5,965 nt of DNA from JAYZDF01 sp036337945 (GCA_036337945.1 JAYZDF010000026.1:1-5965); one strand, 5' to 3'; positions 1-5,965 are shown, counted from the stretch's first letter. Made by a program: numbers and translations. Notes: generated from the sequence alone by a model not told the origin.

Positions 1-107
1 CCGAACTGGTCAAGACCGCGCCACACAACACCGGCTGGAGGCGACTCGACGAAGCGCATGCTGCCCGAAAACCGGTCGTTCGATGGAAAAAGCACGAAAA
101 TCTTTAG
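1..107 (+). CDS. gcvPB: Glycine dehydrogenase (decarboxylating) subunit 2, C-terminal fragment
   Basis: Partial gene entering from the left edge; the first complete codon is at base 3 and the TAG stop is at 105-107, leaving 34 residues. The tail reads APHNT, then RRLDE, then AARKPVVRW. The order APH-T, R-LDE, AARKPV-RW is what I recall as the typical C-terminus of the GcvPB half of the glycine cleavage P-protein in bacteria with a split P-protein. That enzyme is PLP-dependent, cytoplasmic, and decarboxylates glycine while passing the aminomethyl group to the lipoyl H-protein. The PLP lysine and the rest of the enzyme lie outside the window, so the identification rests on this short tail only. 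The stop overlaps the stop of the convergent PanE-like gene by 4 bases, which leaves no room for a terminator between them. A single-chain GcvP is possible but fits the tail less well. Confidence 0.72.
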   Translation, partial: ELVKTAPHNTGWRRLDEAHAARKPVVRWKKHENL

Positions 108-1096
108 AGAGAACTCTTCGCATACAACTCCTCGGGACTTAAAAACTCTCCCGGACTCTTCTCCAAATACTTCACCTGTTCATAAATGGCCTGGTTCGCA
201 GGTGCCGAAGTGCCCGCTTGCTTAGCCAATTGAACAATCTGTCCATTCAAGTCATCAATCTCGGTAGGCACGCCCCGATCTAAATCTTGCAAAGTGCTCG
301 ACCGCGCCTGCGGGTCGATAGTCATCATCTTCTTCGCAATCCGCAGAAGGAAGAAGTTAGGCAGTCTTAAGATTTTACCAATCAAGTCCGGGGACAAATA
401 TTCAATCCGCACATAGGGCTGCCCCAAAGCTTTCATCGCCCTCGCCCCTTCGCTTATGCACTGTGAAAAGACTCGACGAGTGACCGGGTTTTGAATCGAA
501 TGTAAAATCGATAGTCCGGTCGCCGCGCATACGCCGTTGTTTAAATTCAAAAGCAATTTGCCCCGCTGCACCGCCAACATGTCGAAGCGACGCTCAAATG
601 GTTCGCCGGCTTTTCTAAAGGCGTTCGCTAAAGGGTCTAAGGCTTTACTTTGTCCAAACATCAAAGGACCACTTGTCCCTTTGCTTAGCGCACCCTCTTG
701 CCCCACCACATTGAAGGTCACCATGCCACCAAAGACTGGCTGACTCAGTGCTGCCTCAATTCGAGCAACATTTTGAATTCCGTTTTGAAAAGACACCACC
801 GGAATATTGGGCCGCAAAACCTTTGCCAAAGTTTGGGCCGCCTCGGTCGTCGAGCGCCCTTTGACCGTAAGCAGGCAAATATCAACGTCCGCCAAGTCGT
901 GCGGATCCGTCGAAACCACAAACCCTTGTCCCGGAGAAACCGTGTAACCATCTAAGTTAGTGGCAGACATTGTATTTTTTCGGGCAATGAGGGAAGGCCG
1001 ACCGATCATCGTCACCGGATAGCCGGCCGCCGATAGACGAACACCTAAATATCCGCCGATCGCTCCAGCGCCCATAATTCCAAACTTGAGATTCAT
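104..1096 (-). CDS. panE: 2-dehydropantoate 2-reductase family protein (PanE/ApbA-like)
   Basis: Predicted cytoplasmic NADPH-dependent reductase of 330 aa, slightly longer than the roughly 300 aa of classical PanE, which reduces ketopantoate to pantoate for pantothenate and CoA synthesis. The N-terminus carries the Rossmann motif GAGAIGG (residues 9-15). TVKG with Lys79 and FQNG with Asn105 match the cofactor/substrate loop of the family. The C-terminal helical domain has the Lys180/Asn184 pair, then Ser267 in SSTLQD and Glu279 in TEIDDLNG, matching the E. coli substrate-binding Ser and catalytic Glu with the same 12-residue spacing. The oddity is KLLLNLNNG (180-188): the second asparagine of classical PanE, expected at Lys+8, is a glycine here, with asparagines at +6 and +7. 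This suggests a paralogous clade whose substrate may not be ketopantoate. It is the last gene of the cluster, 8 bases after the secreted-protein gene. I see no clear Shine-Dalgarno sequence, so translational coupling is likely. The next in-frame ATG (Met8) would cut into the first Rossmann strand, so Met1 is kept. Confidence 0.88.
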   Translation of the reverse strand: MNLKFGIMGAGAIGGYLGVRLSAAGYPVTMIGRPSLIARKNTMSATNLDGYTVSPGQGFVVSTDPHDLADVDICLLTVKGRSTTEAAQTLAKVLRPNIPVVSFQNGIQNVARIEAALSQPVFGGMVTFNVVGQEGALSKGTSGPLMFGQSKALDPLANAFRKAGEPFERRFDMLAVQRGKLLLNLNNGVCAATGLSILHSIQNPVTRRVFSQCISEGARAMKALGQPYVRIEYLSPDLIGKILRLPNFFLLRIAKKMMTIDPQARSSTLQDLDRGVPTEIDDLNGQIVQLAKQAGTSAPANQAIYEQVKYLEKSPGEFLSPEELYAKSSL

Positions 1097-1104
1097 GTAC
1101 TGGG

Positions 1105-2004
1105 TTACGGAGTAAAACCTAATTCCCGCAAGTACTTCTCGCCGCCGTTATTATTGAGTTGCCAGTACGGAAGTCGGGTGTTGCCTTTCAATTCGGCGCG
1201 TTCGCCTTGAGGACCATCCCAAGCGATAATGCGGTGCGGAAAAGCCTGTTCGACGAAATAGCGATAGATCTCATTACCGCCGAGTTTCGCGGTCCAGGTC
1301 TCAACCTGGAACTGTCCAGCCGGAACCTTGAGGGTGCTGGCTGTCTTGCTGCGCGAGAAACTCCCGTTCATCCAAGTATGAGGCGTGTGCAAGAGTCTCG
1401 CCCGTTCGTAAGACGGCAAAAAGCGCACATCTTTGCTCTCTCCGGGCTGAAGATAGGGTACCGGAAACTGACGAACCAAAAAGGGAAGTTCATCGACCAT
1501 GATCCCATTTTTTTGGTGCGGTAAACTCTTCATCTTGAGTTCATCGCGATCAAAATAAGTATGACGGTCTAACTGAATACCGGAGCTTTCGGTTTTGAGC
1601 TCGTCGTACAGACTGCCGCACCACTCTTGTTGAGCGTAAGATACCTTGATCGGCATTCCGGCTCTAAGCCCCTGGCGCGAACCAAAGGGCGCAAAGACGC
1701 TGGTCATCAAATTATAGTCGTATATCCCGGTGGGGAACTTTTTGATGAAATTTAGTTTAATAATCGGAACCTGGTCTTTCGCTGAACGAACGTAATCCGC
1801 CTTTACTTTTGCCTTTTCAGAAAAGTCCTCTTTGACAAAAATATGGACGGCCGTCCCGGTGCGAAGCTGTCCGTAGCGAGGCTGGGTGAGCGTATAACCA
1901 CTGAGCTCAGCTTTACCATCTTCCCAATGGGCATTGGGATAAGCACCGGCCAAACTAGCGACAGACAAAAGACTCGCGCTGAACAACAAGGACCTTAGAT
2001 GCAT
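1105..2004 (-). CDS. Predicted secreted/periplasmic protein of unknown function
   Basis: This 299-aa protein has a classical Sec signal peptide: Arg4, a hydrophobic stretch at about residues 5-19, and a probable signal peptidase I cut after AGA (19-21) before YPNAHW. The mature part is soluble-looking, with no further membrane segment and a single cysteine (Cys129, in QEWCG). Distinctive segments are HWEDGKAELSGY (26-37), FPTGIYDYNLMTSVF (90-104) and a C-terminal stretch from about 224 to 285 with alternating short strands (LKVPAGQFQVETW, YRYFVEQAFPHRIIAW). The last part faintly recalls beta-sheet proteins of the DUF3108 type; that is a resemblance, not an assignment. I have an uncertain memory that relatives carry the label septum formation inhibitor Maf, but nothing here looks like the Maf nucleotide pyrophosphatase fold. 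It has a strong ribosome binding site inside the end of the upstream gene and lies 3 bases after it. Function unknown; export is well supported. Confidence 0.85.
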   Translation of the reverse strand: MHLRSLLFSASLLSVASLAGAYPNAHWEDGKAELSGYTLTQPRYGQLRTGTAVHIFVKEDFSEKAKVKADYVRSAKDQVPIIKLNFIKKFPTGIYDYNLMTSVFAPFGSRQGLRAGMPIKVSYAQQEWCGSLYDELKTESSGIQLDRHTYFDRDELKMKSLPHQKNGIMVDELPFLVRQFPVPYLQPGESKDVRFLPSYERARLLHTPHTWMNGSFSRSKTASTLKVPAGQFQVETWTAKLGGNEIYRYFVEQAFPHRIIAWDGPQGERAELKGNTRLPYWQLNNNGGEKYLRELGFTP

Positions 2005-2007
2005 TGA

Positions 2008-2391
2008 TTACGCCTCCTCAGACTCTGTTGCCGCAGAAGCGGTCGCGGCATCCTCATCAAGTTCGTCGAGAACGGCGATGGCACGACGTGCATGCGGAAT
2101 GACCACTGAACCTCCAACGATCAAGCCGATATTCAAAGTTTCTAAGAACTCTTCTTTGGTCACACCAGCTTCATGACACTGAAGAAGATGGTAAGTAATA
2201 CAGTCGTCACAACGTGAGACCAACGACGCCGACAAACCAAGCAGCTCTTTCGTTTTATGGCTCAGCGCTCCATCATCGTAGGCTCGTTCATCAAGCGCAA
2301 AGAATCGCTTGATATTAATATTGTTACTTCCAATCAGTTTTTCGTTCATCTCCAGGCGATTTGCCTGAAATTCATCTAACTTTTTCCCCAT
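2008..2391 (-). CDS. Carboxymuconolactone decarboxylase / AhpD-like family protein
   Basis: This 127-aa, probably cytoplasmic protein has the CMD/AhpD signature: Glu49, then CDDC (Cys61, Cys64), then His68. The E-x11-C-x2-C-x3-H spacing equals that of the AhpD active site (Glu118, Cys130, Cys133, His137 in Mycobacterium tuberculosis). AhpD-type proteins use the cysteine pair as a thiol-disulfide couple in peroxide reduction; other members are decarboxylases without the cysteines. The cysteines therefore favour a redox role here, although the substrate is unknown. A second conserved block, GGSVVIPHARRA (93-104), is typical of the family. Residues 111-127 form a low-complexity acidic tail rich in Ala, Ser, Thr and Glu that is likely disordered. 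The start is supported by AGAGG six bases upstream of ATG. The gene begins 1 base after the methyltransferase stop and ends 3 bases before the secreted-protein gene, so it sits in the middle of the cluster. Confidence 0.92.
   Translation of the reverse strand: MGKKLDEFQANRLEMNEKLIGSNNINIKRFFALDERAYDDGALSHKTKELLGLSASLVSRCDDCITYHLLQCHEAGVTKEEFLETLNIGLIVGGSVVIPHARRAIAVLDELDEDAATASAATESEEA
2013..2018 (-). promoter_or_regulatory. Ribosome binding site of the secreted-protein gene, inside the CMD coding end
   Basis: The minus strand reads AGGAGG, a full Shine-Dalgarno match, 8 bases before the ATG at 2002-2004. It is made by the last sense codons of the upstream CMD gene (GAG GAG GCG, Glu-Glu-Ala), just before that gene's TAA. 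It fixes the start of the 299-aa protein and links translation of the two genes. Confidence 0.85.
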
Positions 2392-2392
2392 T

Positions 2393-3079
2393 TTATACCT
2401 CTTGTAAATTTAGATAGCCGTGCACGATGAAATGTCGGTCACTCACAGCAATTGTTTTGAGTTGATTAAGATGCGCCTTGGCAAGCTGCTGCTTCACTTC
2501 GTCCAATGTGTAGGCAGCCAAGAGCGAATGATAGAAGTCGTGACGCAAAACTTCAGGCTCCTCATTTGCGTACATGTTGACGAATTGCTCAGCGAGTTCA
2601 GAGGATTCCGGCCGCATGAGGTCCATGATGAACACAGAGCTATTCGGTTGACCAAACTTCTTGATACTTTCCCAGATCACCATCGGGTCGTCCAAATGAT
2701 GTAAGAGACTATTGGAGATAACGGTATCGTAAGCAGCTTTTGGAAGTTCGACGTTTGGCAAATAACCGTAGGTGAGTTGCACGCGATCACCGAGGCTAAA
2801 GTTTTTCAAGATCGGAGCGCCCGCATCGAGCATGGCCTGCGCTCCATCAACACCTGTAACAATAGATTCGGGATGCGCTTTGGCGAATCGGCAACTTATG
2901 TCACCCGGTCCGCATCCTAGGTCCAAGACTTTCACGGGCTTATTTTGAGGGAAATACTCAGCGAATAACTGCACAAAATAATTGTGAGGCTCCGCGAAAT
3001 CAGCCTGTGCGTATGCGTCAGCCTGCTCCTGATCATTCATCAGTTCAGGTTCTGGCGTTCTATGTACTAACTTCGCCAT
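2393..3079 (-). CDS. Class I SAM-dependent methyltransferase
   Basis: Predicted cytoplasmic methyltransferase of 228 aa with a Rossmann-like SAM fold. Motif I is VLDLGCGPGD (51-60); the acidic residue that would bind the ribose hydroxyls is Asp78 in TGVDGAQAML; the motif IV region is YDTVISNSLLHHLDD (117-131), with the double histidine common in UbiE-like enzymes acting on small molecules. The N-terminal segment PEPELMNDQEQADAYAQADF (9-28) is an acidic cap that probably covers the substrate site. The C-terminal part (about 160-225) ends in strands typical of the fold (FIVHGYL). The sequence alone does not give the acceptor; a quinone-like, lipid or other small molecule is more likely than nucleic acid, by inference. 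The ATG at 3077-3079 has no convincing Shine-Dalgarno sequence, and the two ATGs just upstream are out of frame. It starts 21 bases after the lipoprotein gene and ends 1 base before the CMD gene. Confidence 0.92.
   Translation of the reverse strand: MAKLVHRTPEPELMNDQEQADAYAQADFAEPHNYFVQLFAEYFPQNKPVKVLDLGCGPGDISCRFAKAHPESIVTGVDGAQAMLDAGAPILKNFSLGDRVQLTYGYLPNVELPKAAYDTVISNSLLHHLDDPMVIWESIKKFGQPNSSVFIMDLMRPESSELAEQFVNMYANEEPEVLRHDFYHSLLAAYTLDEVKQQLAKAHLNQLKTIAVSDRHFIVHGYLNLQEV
2398..2402 (-). promoter_or_regulatory. Ribosome binding site of the CMD gene
   Basis: The minus strand reads AGAGG followed by six bases (TATAAA) and the ATG at 2389-2391. It lies within the last codons of the methyltransferase gene, so the two are probably translationally coupled. 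Confidence 0.7.
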
Positions 3080-3100
3080 GCTGGATGCATACCATGAAGG

Positions 3101-5014
3101 TTATTCTGGGTCACAGGGCCCATCACAGGGATGCGCAATCACTCCCGTTTCAAAAAACCTTTCCATTTGATCTACGGCCTTTTCGACCCCTCGAAGATCG
3201 TCATGACCTCGATTTTTCGGAAGATTGGGCGTAGCAGATTCATATACTGATAAATCAATCCCAAAATCAAAAAGAGCAAGTGTCGATTTGTCAGAGGGTG
3301 CCGTGACCTGGAACAACCCGGGAAGCGCATAAGACGACGGCATCATAAGTTGAAGGCCCAATAAACGAGCGTGTAGAAAACTTCCAACATTAGGGACGGT
3401 GGTATCCCCCAGTGCGATCTGCATGAGAATTCGCTTTTCATCATTGGCGACGAGATCACTGGCGTACGTGGCGGCGTCTATTCGATCGAATTGGGCTTGC
3501 ATCGTTGAAACAAATTTCTGTCGGTTAAGTGGGCTTGGAATGGGTGTGTCCATCAGCAACATAAAAGGAGCAAAGGCTTCGGATCGAGCAACAATGTGAC
3601 TAAACCCCGCGCCACCGACATTGAGACAAAGCCTTTGGATATTTGGATCCAAGGCCGCCAAAGTCCCTGCGAGAATGTGCCCCATGCTGATGCCAAGAAA
3701 ATCAAACCGGTTGGCATCATAGAGCGGCGTGGCTGGATCAATTCGTTGAAACTCAGGGAGGTTCTGAAGCTGATTCTTGACCGCGTGGATAAGAACTATC
3801 CAGTTTGCCATCGCTTGGTGAGCTCGCTCAGTAAATCTGAGCACCCGATAAGGATGCGAAATTAAATCATCAGTAATAAGAAGTACGTCGTTTCGGGACA
3901 TACCCACCCAGTCGATCGCGAATAATATCGACCGCGTTCGATCCGCAATATCCGCACCAATTCCGCTTTGTGCTTCATTTCTGGTCCCGAAAAGACCGTG
4001 CCCAAACCCCATCACTCCGCCGGCTTCAGACGAAGTGAGAACGGACTTGGGTATGCGCGCGAGAAAATCGAAACTGCTTGTTCCTTGAGAAGTGAGATTG
4101 CCTTGAGCATCGTAGGACAATAAAGCACCAGGTGCATCTTCCTCTAAAAACAACGGACCCGTGATCGTTCCTCGAACAATGGTTTCAATACGATTGTCGG
4201 AATCAGCAAGAACAGACTTTATCGTTATCTGAGGCTCGTTCATTTCGAGCCAGCGAGACGTTTGATCTCTAATCGCATATAAATCGCGCTTCAGAAACTC
4301 ATCTGAGCCGGTTGTAAAGTCCCAAGCAAGTTGTATCTCCTCTCTCTCGATACCTGCCTTTGTCAAAACGGGGAAGATTTGTTCGTCAAACTTCGATTGC
4401 AATGCTTCTAAACTTTCATCTGATACACGATCTCTGAGACGGCGAAATCCTTCTGGTGCTTCAATGATATTTCCGGAAAACTCGCGCAAACCATGCACGG
4501 CTACGATGTACCTGTGTTCTGCTTTGAGCATAGTTCGGACACGCAACATGACCGCTTGCTCATCTGGGTTTTCAAATTCAGGATCAACATCTGTATAATG
4601 CGCAATCAACTCTCCTGTCACGCTATCGACGATGACAGTCGCATCCGCGACGCTTGGTTCGATTCCTTCATGACTTAAAATCCCCGGCGCATTCTCGAGA
4701 CTGACTTGCTTTGGAAATACAAACGACAAGCTAGGAATACGTGAAAATCCATCTGCTGCTCGATAATCGAAAACATTCGCACTCGTTCCTTCGATATCGT
4801 ACATCTTCGCTTCACCCGAGACCTGAATCCTTTTGCCGCTCGGCATAGAGTCATCGGGTACCGCAAAATAATCTGAAGGATATGGCAATAAACAATCTGC
4901 GCCCGCCAAAAGCGGTTGGCATGAACTGTCTAAAGCGAGTGGTTCAACTTGATCGCTTTGACACGCGACCAACATGCATAGAGAAAAACCAAAAGCTAAT
5001 TTTTGGCATGTCAC
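3101..5014 (-). CDS. Lipoprotein with predicted alpha/beta-hydrolase (lipase/esterase-like) domain
   Basis: This 637-aa protein opens with a lipoprotein signal peptide whose lipobox LVAC places the lipidated cysteine at Cys18. Gln at +2 is not an inner-membrane retention signal, so outer-membrane anchoring is likely. The mature N-terminus has Cys32 and Cys41 around CLLPYPSDYF, a start I associate with large secreted hydrolase-like proteins of myxobacteria and related groups. GFGHGLFG (336-343) resembles the oxyanion region of lipases. GISMG (441-445) gives a candidate nucleophile Ser443, LGDTTVPN (535-542) a candidate Asp537, and NRGHDD (601-606) a candidate His604. Their order and spacing fit an alpha/beta-hydrolase triad. 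As I recall them, relatives mostly have Gln-Gly after the serine, where this protein has Met-Gly-His. The C-terminus carries a CDGPC pair (630-634). The start is GTG at 5012-5014: a TAA lies three codons upstream in frame, and the next ATG (Met14) would destroy the signal peptide. AAGGAA is only 2 bases from GTG. Substrate unknown. First gene of the cluster. Confidence 0.87.
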   Translation of the reverse strand: MTCQKLAFGFSLCMLVACQSDQVEPLALDSSCQPLLAGADCLLPYPSDYFAVPDDSMPSGKRIQVSGEAKMYDIEGTSANVFDYRAADGFSRIPSLSFVFPKQVSLENAPGILSHEGIEPSVADATVIVDSVTGELIAHYTDVDPEFENPDEQAVMLRVRTMLKAEHRYIVAVHGLREFSGNIIEAPEGFRRLRDRVSDESLEALQSKFDEQIFPVLTKAGIEREEIQLAWDFTTGSDEFLKRDLYAIRDQTSRWLEMNEPQITIKSVLADSDNRIETIVRGTITGPLFLEEDAPGALLSYDAQGNLTSQGTSSFDFLARIPKSVLTSSEAGGVMGFGHGLFGTRNEAQSGIGADIADRTRSILFAIDWVGMSRNDVLLITDDLISHPYRVLRFTERAHQAMANWIVLIHAVKNQLQNLPEFQRIDPATPLYDANRFDFLGISMGHILAGTLAALDPNIQRLCLNVGGAGFSHIVARSEAFAPFMLLMDTPIPSPLNRQKFVSTMQAQFDRIDAATYASDLVANDEKRILMQIALGDTTVPNVGSFLHARLLGLQLMMPSSYALPGLFQVTAPSDKSTLALFDFGIDLSVYESATPNLPKNRGHDDLRGVEKAVDQMERFFETGVIAHPCDGPCDPE

Positions 5015-5090
5015 ACTTCCTTATACAGAAAAGGTTAGGCTTATGAAATCGGGCGCCAACTGGACCTTAATAGACTTGTAGAGTATTCCA
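5015..5090. promoter_or_regulatory. Divergent intergenic region, expected to hold both promoters
   Basis: This 76-base gap is the only non-coding stretch between divergently transcribed units, so promoters for the minus-strand cluster and the plus-strand symporter should lie in or very near it. I searched both strands for sigma-70 type -35/-10 pairs and found none with acceptable boxes and spacing. Isolated AT-rich candidates on the plus strand (TTATAC near 5021, TAATAG near 5068) have no matching -35. The only symmetric element is the 6-base palindrome GGCGCC at 5052-5057, too short to call an operator. The assignment rests on gene layout. Confidence 0.5.
5017..5022 (-). promoter_or_regulatory. 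Ribosome binding site of the lipoprotein gene
   Basis: The minus strand reads AAGGAA two bases before the GTG at 5012-5014. The spacing is shorter than the usual 5-9 bases, but no other in-frame start keeps the signal peptide, so this site and the GTG are the best pairing. Confidence 0.5.
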
Positions 5091-5965
5091 ATGGGTATGG
5101 AAGCGTCATCTTACAAATTTATCGGGGTGTTTCTCTACTTGGGGGCGCTCGTAGCCTTAGGTATCGCCGCTTCTAAGCGAATGAAAGGCCTGTCAGATTA
5201 TTTTGTCGGCGGAAAGAAGCTTGGGTTTCTCGCGGTCGCTTTTTCTGCAAGGGCAACCGGTGAATCGGCTTGGTTACTGCTGGGACTTACCGGGATGGGA
5301 GCTACAATTGGATTGAAGGCCTTTTGGGTTGTGGCCGGAGAGTTTTTGGGTGTCGCAGGTGCCTGGTTTTTACTCGCCAAACGCTTCAAAAGACTCACCG
5401 ATAAATATGATGCCATTACGGTACCTGATTACCTGGAAAGTCGATTTCGAGATCGGACGCAGAACCTGAGAAAAGTTGCCGCCGGGGCATTGGTCATCTT
5501 TGTGACGATTTACGTCAGTGCTCAAATCGATGCGACCGGCAAAGCCTTTGAAAGCTTCTTGGGATGGAATTACTTTGCGGGCGCCATCACTGGTTTTGTG
5601 GTTGTGCTTGCGTACATCACGAGCGGTGGATTTGTGGCGGTCGTCTGGTCGGACGTATTCCAAGGCGCACTGATGTTTTTTGGACTAACCATCTTGCCCA
5701 TCGTCGGCCTAATGAGCGTGGGCGGTTTGAGTCCCGTGATGGAAGGCCTTGCTCAGCAAGACCCGGCTCTTGTGACCTGGATGGGAACGACAGAGGTGAC
5801 CGCAACCACCATCGCAGGAGTTTTGGGCCTACTACTTATCGGTCTTGGATTTTTGGGTTCGCCTCAGATCTTTGTACGATTTCTTGCTCTGAGATCAGAA
5901 AATGAAATCTCGCGAGGCGCAGCAGTCGCACTCACTTGGACGCTGTTGGCCGAAGTTGGGGCTGT
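5091..5965 (+). CDS. Sodium:solute symporter family protein (PutP-like), 3' end outside window
   Basis: The open frame runs from ATG 5091 to the right edge, giving 291 complete codons of a protein that is usually about 500 aa. It is an inner-membrane transporter of the SSS family that couples Na+ entry to uptake of a solute; the closest type by eye is the sodium/proline symporter PutP. Support comes from a first helix at about residues 8-27, then SDYFVGGKKLG (35-45), ATGESAWLLLGLTGMG (55-70), LAKRFKRLTDKYDAITVPDYLESRF (the ITVPDYLESRF part at 109-119), a helix near 130-147, and TSGGFVAVVWSDVFQGALM (177-195), all in PutP order. PutP Asp55, important for Na+, aligns with Gly57 here, with Glu58 beside it; PutP Ser57 aligns with Ser59 and is kept. 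Solute identity is therefore uncertain. An in-frame TAG at 5079-5081 rules out an earlier start; ATG 5097 is an alternative. The Shine-Dalgarno signal is weak (TAGAG, 5079-5083). Transcribed divergently from the five-gene cluster. Confidence 0.9.
   Translation, partial: MGMEASSYKFIGVFLYLGALVALGIAASKRMKGLSDYFVGGKKLGFLAVAFSARATGESAWLLLGLTGMGATIGLKAFWVVAGEFLGVAGAWFLLAKRFKRLTDKYDAITVPDYLESRFRDRTQNLRKVAAGALVIFVTIYVSAQIDATGKAFESFLGWNYFAGAITGFVVVLAYITSGGFVAVVWSDVFQGALMFFGLTILPIVGLMSVGGLSPVMEGLAQQDPALVTWMGTTEVTATTIAGVLGLLLIGLGFLGSPQIFVRFLALRSENEISRGAAVALTWTLLAEVGA

Noticed and set aside
133..153. Possible hairpin (CGGGA and TCCCG arms) near the convergent gene ends, considered as a terminator
   Set aside because: The stem is only five base pairs with an 11-base loop, lies inside the PanE-like coding sequence and has no following T-run on either strand.
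1159..1524. 121-codon plus-strand open frame antisense to the secreted-protein gene
   Set aside because: It lies wholly inside a well-supported minus-strand gene with a signal peptide and a strong ribosome binding site; its translation shows no recognisable motif.
2420..2704. 94-codon plus-strand open frame opposite the methyltransferase
   Set aside because: Fully antisense to a gene with intact SAM-binding motifs; no independent evidence.
5021..5073. AT-rich hexamers resembling -10 boxes in the divergent gap
   Set aside because: None has a matching -35 at 16-18 bases, and some would place the transcript start inside or against the ribosome binding site.
5198..5663. Two overlapping minus-strand open frames opposite the symporter
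   Set aside because: They are antisense to conserved PutP-like coding sequence and have no recognisable domain or convincing start context.
5564..5905. 113-codon plus-strand open frame inside the symporter
   Set aside because: It is in a different frame from the symporter, which shows clear family motifs across this region; the composition (rich in Arg, His, Cys) is typical of an out-of-frame shadow.
1..5965. Mobile elements, CRISPR repeats, tRNA or other RNA genes, toxin-antitoxin or defence modules
   Set aside because: No terminal inverted repeats, spaced direct repeats, tRNA-like folds or relevant protein motifs were seen; nearly all bases are accounted for by intact genes.

Overview
The window is a gene-dense stretch of a bacterial chromosome with moderate GC (about half by eye). 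It contains no RNA genes, mobile elements, CRISPR arrays or long non-coding gaps. A lipobox lipoprotein, Shine-Dalgarno-led genes and a split glycine decarboxylase tail point to a Gram-negative bacterium. The flavour of the lipoprotein hydrolase and of the secreted protein suggests a Bdellovibrionota or deltaproteobacteria-like lineage. That placement is an inference from family resemblance and is weak.

Layout. Bases 1-107 are the last 34 codons of a plus-strand gene whose C-terminus matches glycine dehydrogenase (decarboxylating) subunit 2 (GcvPB). It ends tail to tail with a minus-strand cluster, overlapping it by 4 bases. The cluster runs from 5014 down to 104 in five genes: a GTG-started lipoprotein with an alpha/beta-hydrolase fold (637 aa), a class I SAM-dependent methyltransferase (228 aa), a carboxymuconolactone decarboxylase/AhpD-like protein with a CxxC redox motif (127 aa), a signal-peptide protein of unknown function (299 aa), and a PanE-like ketopantoate reductase (330 aa). 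The gaps are 21, 1, 3 and 8 bases, so the five genes almost certainly share one transcript. A 76-base divergent intergenic region (5015-5090) separates the cluster from a plus-strand sodium:solute symporter of the PutP type, which runs off the right edge.

How the genes may work together. The methyltransferase and the AhpD-like protein are the tightest pair (1 base apart). Two exported products, a lipoprotein hydrolase and a soluble secreted protein, are made from the same message as three predicted cytoplasmic enzymes. No published pathway that I know joins these five. The cluster may act on a small molecule or envelope component, or it may simply be a housekeeping grouping typical of the lineage. 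I see no phage, defence, toxin-antitoxin or secretion-system signature. The points worth a second look are the unassigned secreted protein, the unusual gene combination, residue changes in the PanE-like and symporter proteins, and the overlapping convergent 3' ends.
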